Below are positions 36,021 through 48,226 of a stretch of DNA of 64,000 nucleotides, one piece after another. Every line of letters starts with the position of its first letter. Position 1 is the stretch's first letter. The stretch comes from Theropithecus gelada. Taxonomy: Eukaryota; Chordata; Mammalia; Primates; Cercopithecidae. Below the pieces are notes generated by a model, which was given only the letters and a program-made list of their open reading frames with translations, was not told the origin of the DNA and made no database searches. The stretch is from contig NC_037681.1 of NCBI RefSeq assembly GCF_003255815.1, positions 72,300,338-72,364,337 on the forward strand. Reading direction: 5' to 3'. The translations under genes and the position numbers were made by a program.

Positions 36021-36068
36021 CTCCTCCTCCTCCTCCTCCTCCTCCTCCTCCTCCTCCTCCTCCTCCTC
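36021..36068. repeat. (TCC)n trinucleotide microsatellite at an Alu tail
   Basis: About fifteen perfect CTC/TCC units directly at the tail of the Alu that follows, so the Alu A-tail (GGA-mutated on its own strand) probably seeded the repeat. The poly-Ser or poly-Pro frames over it are artefacts. Confidence 0.95.
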
Positions 36069-36363
36069 TTTTTATTATTATTTTGAAACGGAGTTTCGCT
36101 CTGACGCCCAGACTGGAGGGCAGTGGCGTGATCTTGGCTCACTGCAACCTCTGCCTCCCGGGTTCAAGCAGTTTTCCTGCCTCAGCCTCCCAATAGCTGG
36201 GACTACCTGCGCCTGCCACCACACCCAGCTCATTTTTGTAATTTTAGTAGAGACGGGGTTTCATCGTGTTAGCCAGGATGGTCTCGATCTCCTGACCTCG
36301 TGATCCACCTGCCTCAGTCTCCCAAAGTGCTGGGAATACAGGCATGAGCCACCGCACCCAACT
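36069..36363 (-). mobile_element. AluY-like SINE inside the old L1
   Basis: A full-length reverse Alu: 'cggagtttcgctctgacgc', 'ctcctgacctcgtgatcca' (Y-type) and 'aggcatgagccaccgcac'. The L1 sequence on the two sides is continuous, showing the Alu inserted into it. Confidence 0.94.
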
Positions 36364-36600
36364 GTCCATATTATTAATATTGCAAATTATATTGATTTTC
36401 AAATGTTATACTAGTTTTATTCTTGAGATTACTCACACTTTACCTTGGCATATTATAATTGGTTTTCATATACCCCTTTGATTTGAGAAATATCTGTCTG
36501 TCTTTTATCTTTTCTTGTAATTTTTTTGCCTGAGTTTTTATATTAATGTTGCTCTCAAAAATTCTGTCTTCTGTTGTTCATAGTCTGCTTTTTATCAATT

Positions 36601-39559
36601 TCTAATGTATTTTAAATTTTAGATATTATATTTCTCAGTTATTAAATGTCAATTTGGCTTCAGAGATTAAATGTATTTGTTGATTTATTATTCTAGATGT
36701 ACTGGTAAACTATTATTACATTTTCTTAGATATAAGAACAAAAATTGTATTTATAACTAGTCAACCAACATCAATATCTAAATTACCTATAGGTCACTCT
36801 CTCTTTTATTTTCTAGATATCATTTTTAGAGATGTTTTCTTATCTTTTTGGTGGACCTTTAAAAGTGTTATTAAATACTCAATACTGTGTATATAAATTT
36901 TAGGGACTCCAGATGATGTCATATCTCCTTCAGTTTATCATTTCCTGCACTTGGCAGAAAGGATGGCATCTGATCCCATTTGTAAATTCTTTTATCAAGT
37001 ATGGTGCTAGTTGGAAGTTGATTGTCCAGTATCTTTTACACTATCTTATACCAACACAATCTCATTCTTCTTTCTAAAGAAGGAAAATAGTTATTAAATA
37101 AGCATATTCACTTTCTTCTTATTAAATAAAAAGTGAAAAATTTTGTCTCTTTGTCCAAGTTGATTTTAATGTGTCTTAAGAAAACAAAGTAGACATATTC
37201 AGAAGGTCAGAAAGGTGTAAATATTAAGATAGCTATTAATGTGACATATTAGTATTTGGGAATATTAAAAGAGTTGGAATAGTCTTGAGAGTTGGCTCAA
37301 AATGATCAGAGAAAAGGTGAAGATTGGAATTCTGCAGAACATCAATAGTATGTCACCTCAATGAATGTCTATATGACTCTTAAATCTATCTAAGGCATAG
37401 TAATAGCTTAATACCTAATAAATGATTAGTACCTTGTATGATTATTAAATTAAGTAAGGTTATTTACTCTAAGTGCTCGTTCATTCTTGTGTTCTATTGT
37501 ATTACTTGTACTTATCCAGAGAGGTATTTTATATTAGAAATGCAGGTAAATTGCACCATCAGGGCATTAAATAAAAACTTGTTGATTTATAAATATGTAT
37601 GTATATTCCAAAGTGTCCAAAATTTCTCATTGGTAACACCTGAGAGATATAGCATCATGGCCAATGGATATATTTTTCAGTGAAAAGGGAGATTTGTAAA
37701 GTTTTAAGTGCTTTAAATGAAAGTTCCATTTATATATATCAGATTACTATATGTAGCAACTGTCAATTAGCCATTTCTGGTTACTTTTTATAAAACTATG
37801 TCATATATAAACCTTAGGCACATTTTAATGAAAAAATAAATGTAAAAGTAGTGGATCTATTATCATCACTATAATTTGTCAATGTTTGGGCTGCATTGAC
37901 GATTATGTCACTTAAAATGTCAATTTAGAAAATTTACACAGTAAATCAAAGAAATAATTGAATATCAAGGATGTTTTGATTTTGTTTTAGATAGCTTTTT
38001 CATTTGTAATACAAGATTTCCTTATTTTCCTTCCAAAATTTAAAATAAGTTTGTTATAGTAAGACTTGTATCTGTCTTTTCACTCATTACCTAATTAATA
38101 ACATCTCCAATATATTTCACTGATTAGTAAGTTAGTAAATCAAATAGTATATTAAATAATGTCACATATACTGAGTGATGACATTAATGTCAAAACCTCT
38201 TCATTTTTATGTACAAAATATGCTTAAATATTTTCCATTTCTTATATCTATAAAAATAAGCATGTGTTTATGAAAATTAGACACACAAATTATTTCTCGC
38301 CTGCCAGGAACTTTTGATTCATTCAGCAAATATGATGCCAAAATTATGGCAAAGTGAGCATTAATAGTTATACTGATTTGAGTCCTAAGAAACTAAAGAA
38401 AATGTTGTGAAATATATCATTTTATGACATTAACTACTGAGCTCATCAGACCCAGAAATAGTGAAGTGCTATATAACAATGATGATAATATATATGCATA
38501 AGTAACATTTTTCCATTAACTTATGTATACACATTTTTACCAAACAGATAAAGCAATCAGTTTAAAATAATAAAAGCTTAGAACTACTTTTGGGTGTGTT
38601 TTTCAATTCTGAAAAATGGCAGGCACTTGCTCCACATCATCTAAGACAAGAGAGAATTTTGACTGACTGTAGCTCAGTGTACTTTTTCTACTACACATTA
38701 ATCAGTTTATACTGATTTATCCAACTCTTAACCATTGCTGCAAGATCATACTAGCCTTCTGCCTTGCATCTGTCACCTCTTGCTCTATGGTGAGAAACCT
38801 GGTACCTAACATCTATCATCCATTTCCTTAATTGTTCAATGCCAGTATACATCCATATTGGTAACAGGGTTGTTAAGCTGTACCAGGGTGGGAAAAATCT
38901 TTCTTCACTAGAGTACGGTGCTTATGTGCAATATCTTTTGTTGACAATTTTGTGGACTCCATCATTTCCAAAGTTACTTACATGAACACATTGTCCCTCT
39001 ACCCCCTTCTCAGTGTGGTTCATTCATACATTTACAGTACGGATAGATTATCCTGCCAGAGTCTGCATTTCTTTCTGGAATTATATAGCCTGCTAAATAG
39101 TTTTTTTTAAATTTGCATACATTAAGATTCAACAAATAATTTTTAAGGAAGCATCCTTTTGAAAAGTAAATTAACTACTCTTAGATAAATGTAAGATATA
39201 TAGAAAACACAATTTTATACTCTTACTTTGGTTAACATAGAATACATATCTATAGTAACTGACAGAATTACGTTGAAATTGCTTGAGGCAACGTTTACAC
39301 ATTTGCAAAGTTAATCATTAAAACATAAAATTAATACTTTTATTTCTTTTTTTAAAAAATACTGTTTTTCAACATTATCCTCAGCCTGTCGCCAAAACCT
39401 ATATCCCTTACTTCCCCAACCAGTCTGAAGGTTTTTGGAAATATAATGGTGTGTTCTGGTGATTGACTTTTATGGAAACATTATAAATTGGAACAATAGG
39501 CCCAAGAATGGAAAGTGAGGAAAAATTTAAATTGGAGTGAAAATATAAGAGGATAAAAA
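36601..39559. other. AT-rich low-copy sequence, nothing firm
   Basis: The part next to the old L1 (36601-37100) may hold further decayed L1 sequence. 38600-39100 is of more balanced composition. No gene, RNA or named repeat is supported. Confidence 0.4.
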
Positions 39560-40330
39560 GGAGATTTCTGATGCATCTATTTAACTTAATCTAATATTTC
39601 GAGAAGGCTCTCACTGGTCACAGTGCCTGGCATAGAGGCGAGCATATTAAATGGTGGTACGTACCAAATATCCCTCTGTGCAGTATCTGACAGCAATCCA
39701 GTAGAAATGAGATGAACAAAGATGATTGCTTAGCTGAAATAAATAAGGCTTCCATTAATTAGAAACCAGTTTCATGCAAGGCAGAAAAGGGGAAAAATTT
39801 CCCTCCTCATTTTTCACTATTGAGAAAAAGAAAACAGATCTAGGCTATATGTATCAAAATGTGTTCTTCCCATTTAAAAATATTAACTTTTTCATGTGAT
39901 GTAAAAATAATTGTCACAGAACCAGTGAAATTCTAGCATTGTTTATTTTAAATGTGGTGAGCAGGAACACATTTAGAAACCAGCCACAAGGCAGTAAAAT
40001 TGATTTCTGTTTAATCTGGTATAGCTTTGAGCCCCTCACTGAGCCAGGGAATAATTGATTGCTGCAAGCCTTGTAGCAGTGGTTAAAAATTGATAAATGC
40101 TAAAAAGAGCACGATGGTTTATAGCTTCTTAAAGGTTGTGGAACCTCTATATTTCTCTCTCATCACCAGCTCTACATCATGAAGTAAAATTTAAAAGGCT
40201 TTTTGTCTTTTTCTTTGTAAATTATGTTCAGCCGCTCAGGAACCCTGTAGCTGAGAAGACCATGGGAACCTTTTAGTTAAATAAACAGATGTGTGGTTTA
40301 TAAATGCAGGTTATATATTGAGTAGTATTT
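39560..40330. promoter_or_regulatory. Candidate conserved non-coding element
   Basis: About 770 bases free of recognisable repeats, with more even composition than the surroundings and dense homeodomain-type words: ccattaattagaaacc (39752), gaataattgattgctgc (40051), taaattatgttcagccgc (40218). Ungapped stretches such as 'cagccacaaggcagtaaaa' look like sequence under constraint. There is no open frame. This is an inference from appearance only, as no alignment was possible. Confidence 0.25.
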
Positions 40331-40992
40331 TATTGCTTTGTATTAGCCACACTAATTAGAAGAAAAAAAAAAAGACAACTTTGACAATATCTTTCAAAGT
40401 AGCTAACTAATGTTTGGACTTTAAAAATAAATAGAATACTAAAAAAAAATTAAAATTTCTGCAGTGTTTCTCTGATTCAGCAATTTATAATTGTAGATTT
40501 TAGAACTGGAAGAGAACTCAAGCATAGCCTACTGCTTTTATTAGTCATTTATTATTATTCCCATGTTATATAGAAGTTACAATTTATTCAAAGTTGAAAG
40601 ATTAAATTCTGTAATTGTATCTTTAGTTAAATATGTAACCTCCAGAAAGATTAATTTTCAAATTCCTTAATAATTTTAAACTAGTCTAAATAATTTTTCT
40701 GTTCTTTTATTAGATTAAGGTAGAATTTCTAACAGTTTAAAAAATATTTTAGATGACACATGAAAATATATAAGAGGTTTATACTAAAAAAGTACATTAA
40801 AACATTTCATAGAATAACAGAACTAGAAAATATATACTGTATTAAATTATCAAGTTAAATTTTATATTATTATCAAGTATTTTCTCTCAAACCTTATGAA
40901 ACTCATGGTTAGTGATAATGTAAGTTGCTTGAAAATTACAGTTTTTACAATTGTTACTGTTTATTATAAATCTACATTAAGAGAATAATTTT
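40331..40992. other. AT-rich sequence, nothing recognised
   Basis: No gene or repeat recognised; A runs at about 40360 and 40441. Confidence 0.45.
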
Positions 40993-41258
40993 CTAATCAT
41001 TACTTTATTTTTTTTATTTTTATTTTTATTTTTTTAAAAAATTTATTTATTATTATTATACTTTAAGTTGTAGGGTACATGTGCATAACGTGCAGGTTTG
41101 TTACATATGTATACTTGTGCCATGTTGGTATGCTGCACCCATCAACTCGTCATTTACATCAGGTATAACTCCCAATGCAATCCCTCCCCACTCCCCGCTC
41201 CCCATGATAGGCCCTGGTGTGTGATGTTCCCCTTCCTGAGTCCAAGTGATCTCATTGT

Positions 41259-41521
41259 TCAGTTCCCACCTATGAGTGAGAACATGCAGTATTTGGTTTT
41301 CAGTTCTTGTGATAGTATGCTAAGAATGATGGTTTCCAGCTGCATCCATGTCTCTACAAAGGACACAAACTCATCCTTTTTTATGGCTGCATAGTATTCC
41401 ATGGTGTATATGTGCCACATTTTCTTAATCCAATCTGTCACTGATGGACATTTGGGTTGATTCCAAGTCTTTGCTATTGTGAATAGTGCTGCAATAAACA
41501 TACGTGTGCATGTGTCTTTAT
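41259..41521 (-). CDS. L1 ORF2 C-terminal end (partial)
   Basis: The last 86 or so codons of L1 ORF2 (endonuclease/reverse transcriptase), ending at the family's usual ...FSLIGGN and stop. The frame is open from the gap edge (KDTCTR, then Met at 41501) to the stop. ORF2p carries out target-primed reverse transcription, but its endonuclease and catalytic domains would lie in the gap and cannot be judged. It has a few substitutions against the human protein. It may belong to an intact ORF2 or to a dead copy. The Met at 41501 is an internal residue and not a start. Confidence 0.8.
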
Positions 41522-41919
41522 NNNNNNNNNNNNNNNNNNNNNNNNNNNNNNNNNNNNNNNNNNNNNNNNNNNNNNNNNNNNNNNNNNNNNNNNNNNNNNN
41601 NNNNNNNNNNNNNNNNNNNNNNNNNNNNNNNNNNNNNNNNNNNNNNNNNNNNNNNNNNNNNNNNNNNNNNNNNNNNNNNNNNNNNNNNNNNNNNNNNNNN
41701 NNNNNNNNNNNNNNNNNNNNNNNNNNNNNNNNNNNNNNNNNNNNNNNNNNNNNNNNNNNNNNNNNNNNNNNNNNNNNNNNNNNNNNNNNNNNNNNNNNNN
41801 NNNNNNNNNNNNNNNNNNNNNNNNNNNNNNNNNNNNNNNNNNNNNNNNNNNNNNNNNNNNNNNNNNNNNNNNNNNNNNNNNNNNNNNNNNNNNNNNNNNN
41901 NNNNNNNNNNNNNNNNNNN
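41522..41919. other. Assembly gap (398 N)
   Basis: A run of N inside the L1. Any reading frame drawn across it is meaningless. Confidence 1.
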
Positions 41920-42206
41920 TGGGGTGGGAGTTACCCGATTTTCCAGGTGTTGTGTGTCTCAGTTCCCCTGGCTAGGAAAAGGGATTCCCTTCCCCCTTGC
42001 GCTTCCCAGGTGAGGCGATGCCTCGCCCTGCTTCAGCTCTCGCTGGTCGGGCTGCAGCAGCTGACCAGCACCGATCGTCGGGCACTCCCCAGTGAGATGA
42101 ACCCAGTACCTCAGTTGAAAATGCAGAAATCACCGGTCTTCTGTGTCGCTCGCGCTGGGAGTTGGAGACTGGAGCTGTTCCTATTCGGTCATCTTGCTCC
42201 AGAAAC
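41920..42206 (-). promoter_or_regulatory. L1 5'UTR start (internal promoter region)
   Basis: The reverse complement begins ggagcaagatgaccgaatag and continues through 'aacagctccagtctccaac', 'ggtgatttctgcattttc', 'gcagggcgaggcatcgcct' and 'acctggaaaatcgggtaac'. This is the first part of an L1PA-type 5'UTR, which holds the sense promoter. It is the most CpG-rich stretch of the window. The normal YY1 site near the start (aagatggcc) reads aagatgacc here. A segment with gctgcagcccgaccagcga differs from the human form and fits a monkey lineage. Confidence 0.9.
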
Positions 42207-42221
42207 CTAATCATTACTTTA

Positions 42222-43705
42222 AAAGAACACTTTTTAAAAGCTTAGGTGTGTTTTCTGGGTCTACATTGAAGAGTTTTACTACATTTACCTTTTCTACCAT
42301 TTTAAAAGTAATTTATAAGATAAACTAGGAACAGAGAAAAACACATACACACATTATATCACTTTACATTCATGGCCCCTTTCCTTGGGTGAATTTGGTG
42401 AAGAGAGAGGGGAATTACATATCAATTATGAACTGAATTAGGTTATTATCCCTGAACACTGTGTATACCATCCTGACATGCCCAGCCTCCACTGGGCGTT
42501 CATAGTTTTTAAAATACACCACTTGGGAAATGTATTTTAATGGATAAATGCAGAAACAATAGTGTGAAAACCTCCCTACGGTAACGGGGCATTGATGGCA
42601 TGGCATTCTGCAGATTCTAGAAGGCAAGGAAAAAACCCTTTAGAAGCTAGAGACATACAAAACATATTATAGTCTGTTCCAAATACCTTAAGCTCATTAG
42701 GTTATTAAAAACTTAAACATGATTTAAATATATTTCATTCAGTAAGGAATAAAAGCAATAAAAATGGTAGTTATTATTATAAACTTAAAGAGTTCCTCTA
42801 AAAATAATCTACAAATTATCAATGGACACATATAATAACAAGTGAACTAGCCCACTGGATGATGTTAATAACCAGGTTCCACTGACCCAGCTTAGAAATT
42901 TACAATTATTTTACCATCCTAGTTGATTCTAAACACATTTTGCCAGCATAGCTATTTCAAACTCTTCTAATTAAGATTTGATAAAATATTAATTAAAACG
43001 TTTTAAAGACTTTAGGTCTACTCTTCAGTCTTCACAGTACTCTTTTAGTTTAATTTGAGCCATACTAGCTGAAGGCCTGGAGCATAAAAGGATTGTGCAA
43101 TGTATGTTGCTTAGTAGAATTCAAAGATAACTAAGTTACAACATTCATTTATAGAATATGGCCATTTGTAGGGAAGAGTGCTTTGCAAATGTTTCTCTTA
43201 AGGTGGTGACAACAGAAAGAAAAGACTATGAGTCACTACAAGTTATATCACTGTGTGAAGAAACCATTTGTATTTACTTGAGCAGATCTTACATAAAAGT
43301 AATGTTTTTCTGAGAAGTTGGTGCCAAAAGGAAAAAGCTAAATGGTAAAATGTAATTAATGTTATCAGAATGCCAGAATTGACCACAGTAAGTTCAACAA
43401 AGTAAATACTTATATGCATATGTATAAAATAATTAGAAAGAAATCTACCAAAATGTTAGTGGCTTTCTATAATTGTTGAAGTTGCTTGTAATTCTCAGTT
43501 CTTTGCTTTAGACATCTGTGCATTTTCTAAATAATCTACAATGAATTTTTTGTATAAATTAACTTTATATACATATATATGTATAAGGACTACCTTGCTA
43601 CAGAGATTATTTGAATTGAAATATTTTAATTATAATATTTATAATTTTAAAAATAAGTATTTTGTAATCTTAAATATACACATCTTCTTTTGTGCTCTTT
43701 ATATA
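42222..43705. other. AT-rich low-copy sequence
   Basis: No gene, RNA or named repeat recognised. Confidence 0.45.
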
Positions 43706-43990
43706 GGCAGTATTGCATAGGGGAAAGAAAACTGCCATTTTTGAAACCAGGCTGAGTCAAATCCTAGAGAGAAGTACTCAAGTGTATATAGGAAAAAATT
43801 ACTTATAACCTAGCTGAGAGAAATTATTTAATCTCTGCATATCATATTTTCTTTATATGTAATATGAAGACAATGACAGGACATACTTCAGGCTGCTGTG
43901 AAGTTTAAGTGAATTAATATTTGGAAAAAAACTTAAGAAAATATCTAGCACAGTGACTCTCAATGAGTTTCAATGTCAGTAATAAAATGC
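43706..43990 (+). repeat. MIR, nearly full length
   Basis: A forward MIR: 'ggcagtattgcataggggaa', 'gagtcaaatcctagagag', 'aatctctgcatatcatatt', 'gctgctgtgaagtttaagtg' and 'atctagcacagtgactctc' follow the consensus order from head to tail. Confidence 0.82.
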
Positions 43991-46299
43991 AATATATTCT
44001 CTCCTTCTCTAATGTCTCTTAGTTGTGAAAGATCTCCCTCAACCATATATCTGAAATTATCATCACCTGAAATTATCATTATCCTCAGGAGGGTTTCATA
44101 TTAACTAATTTCTACTTAGGCGCCAATGGCTAAACCTACTTCTCTTGTATCAGTGAGGAAAGAGCAGAAAAGGGCTGAGCTGATGGGGACAAGTAGAAAA
44201 TGAGAAAACAGTATAGAAGCAGGGAAGGAGAGTGCAAAGAAAAAGAGATAGATGCAGATTTAAAAAAAATGTTTTTCCAGTGGCTGACATTGATGCTTGT
44301 TTCCAATGGCTGACACTGATGCTTGTTTCCAAAATCTAAATGTGAAATGCTTCTTTTTCAATGATTTTTCCCACAAATAATACCTACCAGAAATATTATT
44401 ATTACTTTTGGTTTAAAATGTAAAGTTGTTTTTTAAGGAAATACATACAAAGTACATTCCTTTAGGGAGTACATTCTTTAGGAAGGTCCACACTAACGTG
44501 AATGAGGAAACATCTATTAACTGTCTTATATGTGTCCTGGTGAGTTAGTTACCTTGGTTTATATATTCTTATAGTTTATAAGAGAAAACATACGGTCTCT
44601 GAGAAATTATATGACATAAAACTTTTAGATATAGATCCCCCCAAAATTGCTTTCTTTTCTGTGGTAATTGAAATTGTCTATTTATTTCTGTTTTTCTTTA
44701 CCATCAAGAAATAAGTCATGAGGAGACATCATAGCAGCAGCAGTTTTCCCCTACTTCGTGTATTCATTTTTTAAAAATCAACTTCTTTTATTTATTTACT
44801 TTAGTTTATTATGGTTTAACTCAGTCTCATCCAATGACATGAGCTAGTCATCATGGTGTCTTACTTCAGCAGTCCAGACAGCTGTGATTGAAGTCAGTCG
44901 GGAATGCCAACTACAGATCAGAGTACCTGTGAGATTATCTGTTCCATATGGAATGTCAGATGTATTCTAAACTAGAGTAATTGACTTGGCCAGGGTGAGG
45001 GGTCAGGAGTGTCATTAAAAATATATAGCTTGGTATGATTAGCTTCACAGAAGAACATTCAAGAGCTAGGGGGCCTTGAATCTCCATAAACTTCACAGGT
45101 TTAGGTGCTTGGAAATGGATTTTGGAGCGATTGCTGTGATCTTCGACAACCTTATGTATCATTCACTTAGGCTGTCATTCAGCAAACCTTCTGTGAAGAT
45201 AGATTCATCACAAAAGGCCATGACATTAAAGCTTTATACAACTCTTGAACAGAGTTAAAAGAAAACTGGAGCTTTATGATTTTCTGACTGTTCTCTTTTA
45301 CAAAATCAGGACCACAGAGATGTCCATACCTGCATGCAAATGTACACAAACACACACACTCATAAACATAGACATTATTGTAGAAAATAGTATAGTCAAA
45401 GTCGTAGCCTGATTCTGGCAATCATCTGAGGCCCAACAGCATGTGTTTTACATATTTAAACTCACTATTGACTTCAATTTTGTTATTCACTCTCTTTTCC
45501 TATTATCTTATTTTCCTCCTTAATGCATTTTTATATTTCCTACTTTAGCCATTTTAAATTCTTCCTGGAACCACGTTGGTACAAATAAAAAATTAAATCT
45601 TATAAAGTGCTCTATGGTCATAGGCAAAATGGAATCTGTAGATCAATCAAGTTTCTGAAGGGATGTGAAACCAACTGCTACAAGGATGAGCTAGAAGAAT
45701 CAGAGATTTTTGGCCTGGAGCACACACAGAAGACTACTTTTGGAGGGGTCTGATGTCACTAACTTCTTGAGATTGCTCCCATTTTTAACTTAGAGCTAGC
45801 TGAATAGAAGAAGACAATCTCAGATAAATGACTAGTTCAGGCTACCAATGACTCCTTCCAAAAAGGCCTGTACTGCTGTACATGCCAGGGGTTAGAGATT
45901 TTGGGGCCAAGTTTACCAACATTTCTTATATCCTTCAATAATGTGGTTACTTTGCAAAATATTAGTCCACTTAATAATCAGTTTCCGCCACAGATTCACT
46001 CATACTTTATCCTCATAGTATTCTGGACTCCTTTCTCTTGATTTTATTTCTCCAAGTGATTCAATTATGTCTTTTGGGACATTTATAAATAAACATTTCC
46101 ACTTCCTCAGCTTTATCACAGAATTTTCACTTCTTTGACTTAAGTGTCCCTGGAGGCTGCTGATCTTACAAGTAAATGTCTGGAGATGGGGTTCACAGCT
46201 GTTGAATGCAATGCCACTGTGAAATCAATCCTAGTCTAGGTAGACATTTTGGGTACCATGCATTCTTATCTACTTTTGGCCTATGAGCATCTAATCATT
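43991..46299. other. Low-copy sequence with a 26-bp tandem duplication
   Basis: Mostly unrecognised. A 26-bp unit starting tggctgacattgatgctt is tandemly duplicated at 44281-44306 and 44307-44332 with one mismatch. 44820-45900 is of moderate complexity. Short frames at 44956-45421 have no recognisable domain. Confidence 0.45.
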
Positions 46300-46790
46300 T
46301 TATTTTACTGTTCAACTAGAGAGAACTTCTTAAAGCACTAAGTATATCATTCCCTGGTTTAAAGAACTTTAACTGTTAACTATTGCTTTGCATACAAAAT
46401 CTTAACTTTTGCTATAACGGGGACCTTCTTGATCTCAGATCCCAATGTTATCTACCTGCTCTGCTTGAGGTTTACTGAGTTGCTAGCACTTCCTAAAACA
46501 TGCCTTGTTCTCTTACTTTTGGGTCTTCCGGACACCAGCTTTGCTGTCTTGGCCCCACTGGGAGGGTTTATTTTGCAGATGTCATTATTTTCGGAGAGCC
46601 TTCTCTGAACCACCACCCTCTCTGCAAACTAGATTCTTTTTCTTATTGCACCTCATCTCCTTGATCTTATCCTACTGCAACAAAATGATTCTTATAATTG
46701 TATATGTCTACAAATACACTATACATTTTCTATGAGTGGAGATTATATCACCAGCATTCAGTAGCATAACAGGTACTTAATATATATTTA
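46300..46790 (+). repeat. L2 element fragment
   Basis: A forward L2: 'atttacctgct'-type spacing, 'acatgccttgttctcttact', 'agctttgctgtcttggcc', 'gagagccttctctgaacca', 'cttattgcacctcatctcc', then a tail 'gtagcataacaggtactta'. Matches the 3' half of L2 with heavy divergence. Confidence 0.7.
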
Positions 46791-48119
46791 AATAAATTAA
46801 ATTTAATAACTGACTACAAATAACTGGTTCTAACATAAAAGTAGAGATAAGTTTGCTTTTTTTCATGTAAAGTAGCAGACGTGAAACCAATGAGGGAGCA
46901 TTAGTGGGGGCATATTTTAATCAAAACTGCTAAAAAAATCTGAAAGAATTATCTAAAGATAAATTATGGTATCTTGAGATGTGGTGAGTTTTTCACCAGA
47001 AAAATGACTAAAGTATGCCTTAGATCATTAGTCCCCAAACCTTCCTTCTTGTGTACAGGCTTCTATTAGTTTTATGTTTCTTCTTTTTAAGTAGATACAT
47101 TTCTATAGCCAAAAAAAAAATAGGTTTGTTTCAGTTATAAAACTGTGCTATTGTGCTAGTATAATAATCATGAAGCCTGCTACAATAAATAAAATGGACT
47201 ACTTAGAAAATAAATATAAAAAAATTCTATTACTATTTCCCATGTCTTAATGAATTGCTTTGTGTACCACCCGGGATCCTTGCTCTACATTTTGAAATAA
47301 TTGTAAGGCTATGATTAAATTTTAAACGTGATAATATTTTTAATTATTATAGTTTAGATTTTTGCCTTGAAATTCTTATTTTGAAAACAATATTGAATTT
47401 AGGCCAAAGAAAAATGTACTTACTTTGTTATCCTGTTTAGCAAAAGCAAATTGCTAATGGCGGTATTTAGCGTTTTCTATATGTTGATGACTATGCTTCA
47501 GTGGCGTAAAATCTAATGCAATAAACCAACATTTACTAGTTGTGGCATAATACAAGAAAGCATCATTTTGCTAAAGGCCATCTAGGGATTACTAGTTCTC
47601 TCTCTTTCTGGTTAGATTCAGTCCTAAACTCCATAAGGCTTTTACTAACATCTACTTTCAAATCGTGAACAATTTTCCTGATCAAAGGAAGATGAAAACA
47701 CAAAATCCTTTATTCTGGAAAACACATCTTCCTAGAGTGTCTCAGCTGCACACTCTTCCACCTTGCATATTTATATATTTGGACACCAGAAAATTCATGT
47801 GAAAGGAGCCTCGACTTTACCAATTATCAGAAATATGCAAGTGAATTTAATATCCCTAATATTTGGCATGTCAGTGATTAGATAATCTATTTGAAATGCT
47901 TATTCTATAAAGTTATATTTTGACCAACAGTTTCATGAAGAGTGTTGAGTCCTCATAAAATCATCTCATTTCCCATTCGTGTACTCAGAAACTTACCACT
48001 ATGTTCTATTTTTATCTTTATAATCTATATTTAACAATCACATTGTATATTCCCTGGTCTCTAGCTCAAAGCAAATCAATACTTTCTTCTTCTTTCTTTC
48101 TTCTTGTATATAAATGATT
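46791..48119. other. AT-rich low-copy sequence
   Basis: No gene or named repeat. 47030-47290 may hold a worn DNA-transposon piece ('attagtccccaaacc' at its left), too weak to assign. Confidence 0.4.
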
Positions 48120-48226
48120 ACAGAGAATGGGACAGAGAAAATGAAGAGACATAGCCAGAGAGATACAGAGGCACTGAGAGAGAGTGAGAGACAGAGACAG
48201 AGACAGAGAAAGAGAGAATGAGAATG
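48120..48226. repeat. GA/GAGACA-rich purine repeat
   Basis: A purine-rich stretch with repeated gagaca and gagaga units. Reverse-frame Leu/Ser runs over it are artefacts. Confidence 0.85.

Larger units (their letters stand above)
34590..36600 (-). mobile_element. Old L1 (L1M/HAL1-like), split by an Alu
   Basis: Reverse L1 traceable over about 2 kb. In window order: 3'UTR-like 'gtacagaaaagtatacacaa', the ORF2-end 'gggtagaaatgataggccaa', then 'cttctggtccatgagcaagt', 'cactgcaatgttttgtact', 'agctgtaggtttttctcag' and 'gaatcacatggcttttctt'. After the Alu it resumes with 'attgattttcaaatgttata'. All match ORF2 of older L1s in order and are riddled with stops. The left and right ends are approximate. 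Confidence 0.82.
41008..42206 (-). mobile_element. Full-length young L1, body missing in an assembly gap
   Basis: Both ends of one element are present. 41008-41521 is the tail, the 3'UTR and the ORF2 C-terminus in reverse; 41920-42206 is the start of the 5'UTR in reverse. An exact 15-bp target-site duplication, ctaatcattacttta, lies at 40993-41007 and 42207-42221, so the insertion is a single, 5'-complete event. Between the ends are 398 N. A full-length primate L1 is about 6 kb, so either most of the body is absent from the assembly or the copy is internally deleted. Its 3'UTR lacks the 18-bp duplication seen in the copies at 11.6 and 14.4 kb. Confidence 0.93.

Noticed and set aside
41479..42210. 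Long open frame of over 200 codons
   Set aside because: Most of it is N. The rest is antisense L1 5'UTR and antisense L1 3' end.
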